15,023 nt of DNA from Amphibacillus indicireducens. Its GTDB lineage: Bacteria > Bacillota > Bacilli > Bacillales > Amphibacillaceae. Both the position numbers and the translations under genes were made by a program. Below are positions 13,170-15,023 of the stretch, in pieces (the first letter of the stretch is position 1; the number at the start of each line of letters is the position of its first letter). The stretch lies in assembly GCF_039539605.1 (NCBI RefSeq), contig NZ_BAABDL010000054.1, positions 1-15,023 on the forward strand, given 5' to 3'. The notes beneath the pieces are model-generated. The model had not been told where the DNA came from. It did no database searches and saw only the letters and a program-made list of their open reading frames with translations.

Positions 13170-14894
13170 CTATTGTTGATAGACGCCTACTTTATTTCTA
13201 CCACTTCGTTTAGCACCAAGATACATTGCACGGTCAGCTAATCGAATTAACGCATTAATGTCTTCCGTTTCTTTTGGATAACTTGCCACACCAATACTAA
13301 CAGTTAAGTCGAGCGAAATTGTCGGATGATTTTCTACCATATAGTTATGACTAGTAAATTCATTCTGTTCCACAAGCTTTCGGAACGATTCCGCAACATT
13401 AACACTGCTCTCATGAGAATAATTCGGTAGGAAGACTAAAAATTCTTCTCCACCATACCTGAACACCTCACCCATATCGTCAAAAAACAAATGCATCAAG
13501 TCAGCTATCTGGATTAGAACCTCATTCCCGCTTTCGTGTCCATACTGATCATTCACATACTTGAAATGATCAATATCAATCATAAGTAACGAACAATTTA
13601 ACGTTAAATTGATCGAAGTTTCTAACTTCTCCTGATAATCTCTAATAAAATTTTCAAAGGATCTTAGATTTGGTAAATTCGTTAAATGGTCAGTTTGGCT
13701 GTCTGCTCTCATATTTTCGTAGTATTTGGAGTTTTCTAAAGCAATCCCAAAATATGAATTTAACACAGTAAACGTCGATAATAAACTTTCATCAAAGGTA
13801 TAACGCTTATTATCAACAATAATCAGAATTGCCGTTATTTGTTGGTTTCGTTTGATCGGCATCGCCACTAAGCTCTCACCTTGATTCTGCAACTCAGGTA
13901 ACAGATAATGCTTCCACTGCTTCGCCTTATCATAATAGAGTAATTTTTCTCTTTTAAAAACTCTCTCTACAATCGTTAGCTCTTTCATTTCGATCAATTC
14001 TTGCGATGTCTGCATTATTTTACCGTTCTTATAAAAGTGAATCAATTGAAGCTTATCTTGATCAACAATATCGTATAGCATCATCGTTTCAATCGCAAAC
14101 CGCTCTGGAAGCATATTGAGATACGTATCAACAACACCTTCTCTCGATAAATGTCCTGTTAACTTTTGTGCAATTTGATTGACGTTCTGTAAATTTTCAG
14201 TTGTTTTTTTACTTTTATAATAGAGCTTGATCGCTATTGAAATCGCCACAATTTGTACACTCATCATTAACACCCCAGCTGGGCCAAATATCTGATGTAG
14301 ATAAACAATTAAGATACCTGTTGGCAATGTATAACTAATACTGAGTAATGAAAAATAAAAACCTTCATTTAACAACGGGGCCTTGATCTTGTAATAGTAA
14401 CGTTTTACATAATAAAGCATGACTTGATTTGCCACAAAGGAGGTGAATACGTAAGCAAATAGTTGTAAGATATTCTGATCTAGAATTACGAATTGTTTTG
14501 ATGTAAATGGTGCCAGACTATAATAAACAAACGCACTTACAATCGAGACACCTAAAAACAACAATAAGTTTAAGGGAATTCGGTAGTGCTCAGTTCTCGT
14601 GATTTTTAATCGAACAATAACCGACATAACCGCTAATTGTGTAATGATAATTTCTCCAAATAAGCCGAAGATAAGAAAAGTTGCCAAACTGACACTATTT
14701 ATTAAGAATATAGGTGTTTTATTAATTGTAATTGGTAAATAAGCAACCATTGACGTTAAAATGATAAATACGAGCAGATCAGACAGTCGAAACGATGCAT
14801 TAACAAACTCATAATTAAAAAGCAATATCATAACAGTTGGCCAAATGGCAAGCCAAATTAACCAGACTGCAAGTTGTTTCTTTCGAGACAACAT
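13170..14894 (-). CDS. Membrane-bound GAF-GGDEF diguanylate cyclase
   Basis: The enzyme would make cyclic di-GMP from two GTP. The 574-residue protein has an N-terminal membrane sensor of about seven hydrophobic helices (residues about 8-225), a GAF-like domain at about 235-390 (ending YFGIALENSKYYENM), a short signalling helix, and a GGDEF domain at about 398-572. The catalytic signature is intact: RYGGEEF with G481, G482, E483, E484, metal-binding D440 in LLMIDIDHFK, and N448/D449. The product-inhibition site RxxD expected at 472-475 reads DDMG, so I-site feedback is probably absent. GAGGTG lies 5 nt before the ATG. It is upstream of folC and the pilus operons on the same strand, suggesting a local c-di-GMP source for PilB and the pilin riboswitch; this link is inferred. 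No EAL domain is present. Confidence 0.92.
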   Translation of the reverse strand: MLSRKKQLAVWLIWLAIWPTVMILLFNYEFVNASFRLSDLLVFIILTSMVAYLPITINKTPIFLINSVSLATFLIFGLFGEIIITQLAVMSVIVRLKITRTEHYRIPLNLLLFLGVSIVSAFVYYSLAPFTSKQFVILDQNILQLFAYVFTSFVANQVMLYYVKRYYYKIKAPLLNEGFYFSLLSISYTLPTGILIVYLHQIFGPAGVLMMSVQIVAISIAIKLYYKSKKTTENLQNVNQIAQKLTGHLSREGVVDTYLNMLPERFAIETMMLYDIVDQDKLQLIHFYKNGKIMQTSQELIEMKELTIVERVFKREKLLYYDKAKQWKHYLLPELQNQGESLVAMPIKRNQQITAILIIVDNKRYTFDESLLSTFTVLNSYFGIALENSKYYENMRADSQTDHLTNLPNLRSFENFIRDYQEKLETSINLTLNCSLLMIDIDHFKYVNDQYGHESGNEVLIQIADLMHLFFDDMGEVFRYGGEEFLVFLPNYSHESSVNVAESFRKLVEQNEFTSHNYMVENHPTISLDLTVSIGVASYPKETEDINALIRLADRAMYLGAKRSGRNKVGVYQQ

Positions 14895-14990
14895 TTCTTC
14901 ACCTCACTACTAAAACTTCAGTGTTTCCTTTTAATTGATCAGACTAACATTATCGGGAGTTTGACACTTTGAATTACAAAAAACATTAAG

Positions 14991-15016
14991 AAGCCTTGAT
15001 ATGGCTTATTTTTTTT
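14991..15016 (+). terminator. Hairpin with T-run upstream of the diguanylate cyclase gene
   Basis: On the plus strand AAGCC (14991-14995), a seven-base loop and GGCTT (15003-15007) are followed by one A and eight Ts. No plus-strand gene ends here in view. Read on the minus strand it is followed by the poorer CTTAATGTTTTTT, so it might work in both directions and end a gene lying beyond the window edge. Confidence 0.4.
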
Positions 15017-15023
15017 GTCAAAT

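Overview
The window reads as chromosomal DNA of a low-GC, Gram-positive bacterium of the Bacillaceae (Bacillota). The reasons are strong AGGAGG-type ribosome binding sites, AT-rich spacers, sigma-A-like promoters, a Gram-positive type IV pilus set with no outer-membrane secretin, and a folC ... prepilin peptidase ... SPOR protein ... radC order. That order matches the folC-comC-spoIIB-maf-radC order of Bacillus subtilis, except that maf is missing and a whole type IV pilus cluster fills the comC position. The genus cannot be fixed from the sequence. Every credible gene is on the minus strand, so the layout is described from high to low coordinates, in the direction of transcription.

Region 1 (15023-11811): a membrane-anchored GAF-GGDEF diguanylate cyclase with an intact GGEEF motif, then folC (folylpolyglutamate/dihydrofolate synthase) with its own promoter.

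Region 2 (11804-5333): a promoter directly after folC opens a leader of about 190 nt and then a tight operon. It encodes two minor prepilins, a large PilX-type protein with a repetitive beta-rich C-terminal half, the extension ATPase PilB with an N-terminal MshEN (c-di-GMP-binding type) domain, the retraction ATPase PilT and the platform protein PilC.

Region 3 (5292-1685): a second promoter and a leader carrying a class II c-di-GMP riboswitch precede the major pilin gene. After a strong intercistronic hairpin come the prepilin peptidase (PilD/ComC), PilM, PilN and PilO, and the unit ends at a strong intrinsic terminator.

Region 4 (1641-1): a single-pass SPOR-domain protein resembling SpoIIB, then radC. 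radC reads normally from its N-terminus to the metal-binding HNH motif, then breaks into what looks like the 5' end of a group II intron running off the window edge.

The central biological picture is a type IV pilus that can be controlled by cyclic di-GMP at three levels within 15 kb: synthesis (GGDEF enzyme), ATPase activity (MshEN domain of PilB) and pilin expression (c-di-GMP-II riboswitch). The riboswitch leader also contains pairings that fit a ligand-ON translational switch. The assembled machine would be PilD (processing), PilB/PilT (motors), PilC with PilM-PilN-PilO (inner platform), the major pilin (fibre), and the two minor prepilins plus the PilX-like protein (priming or tip complex).
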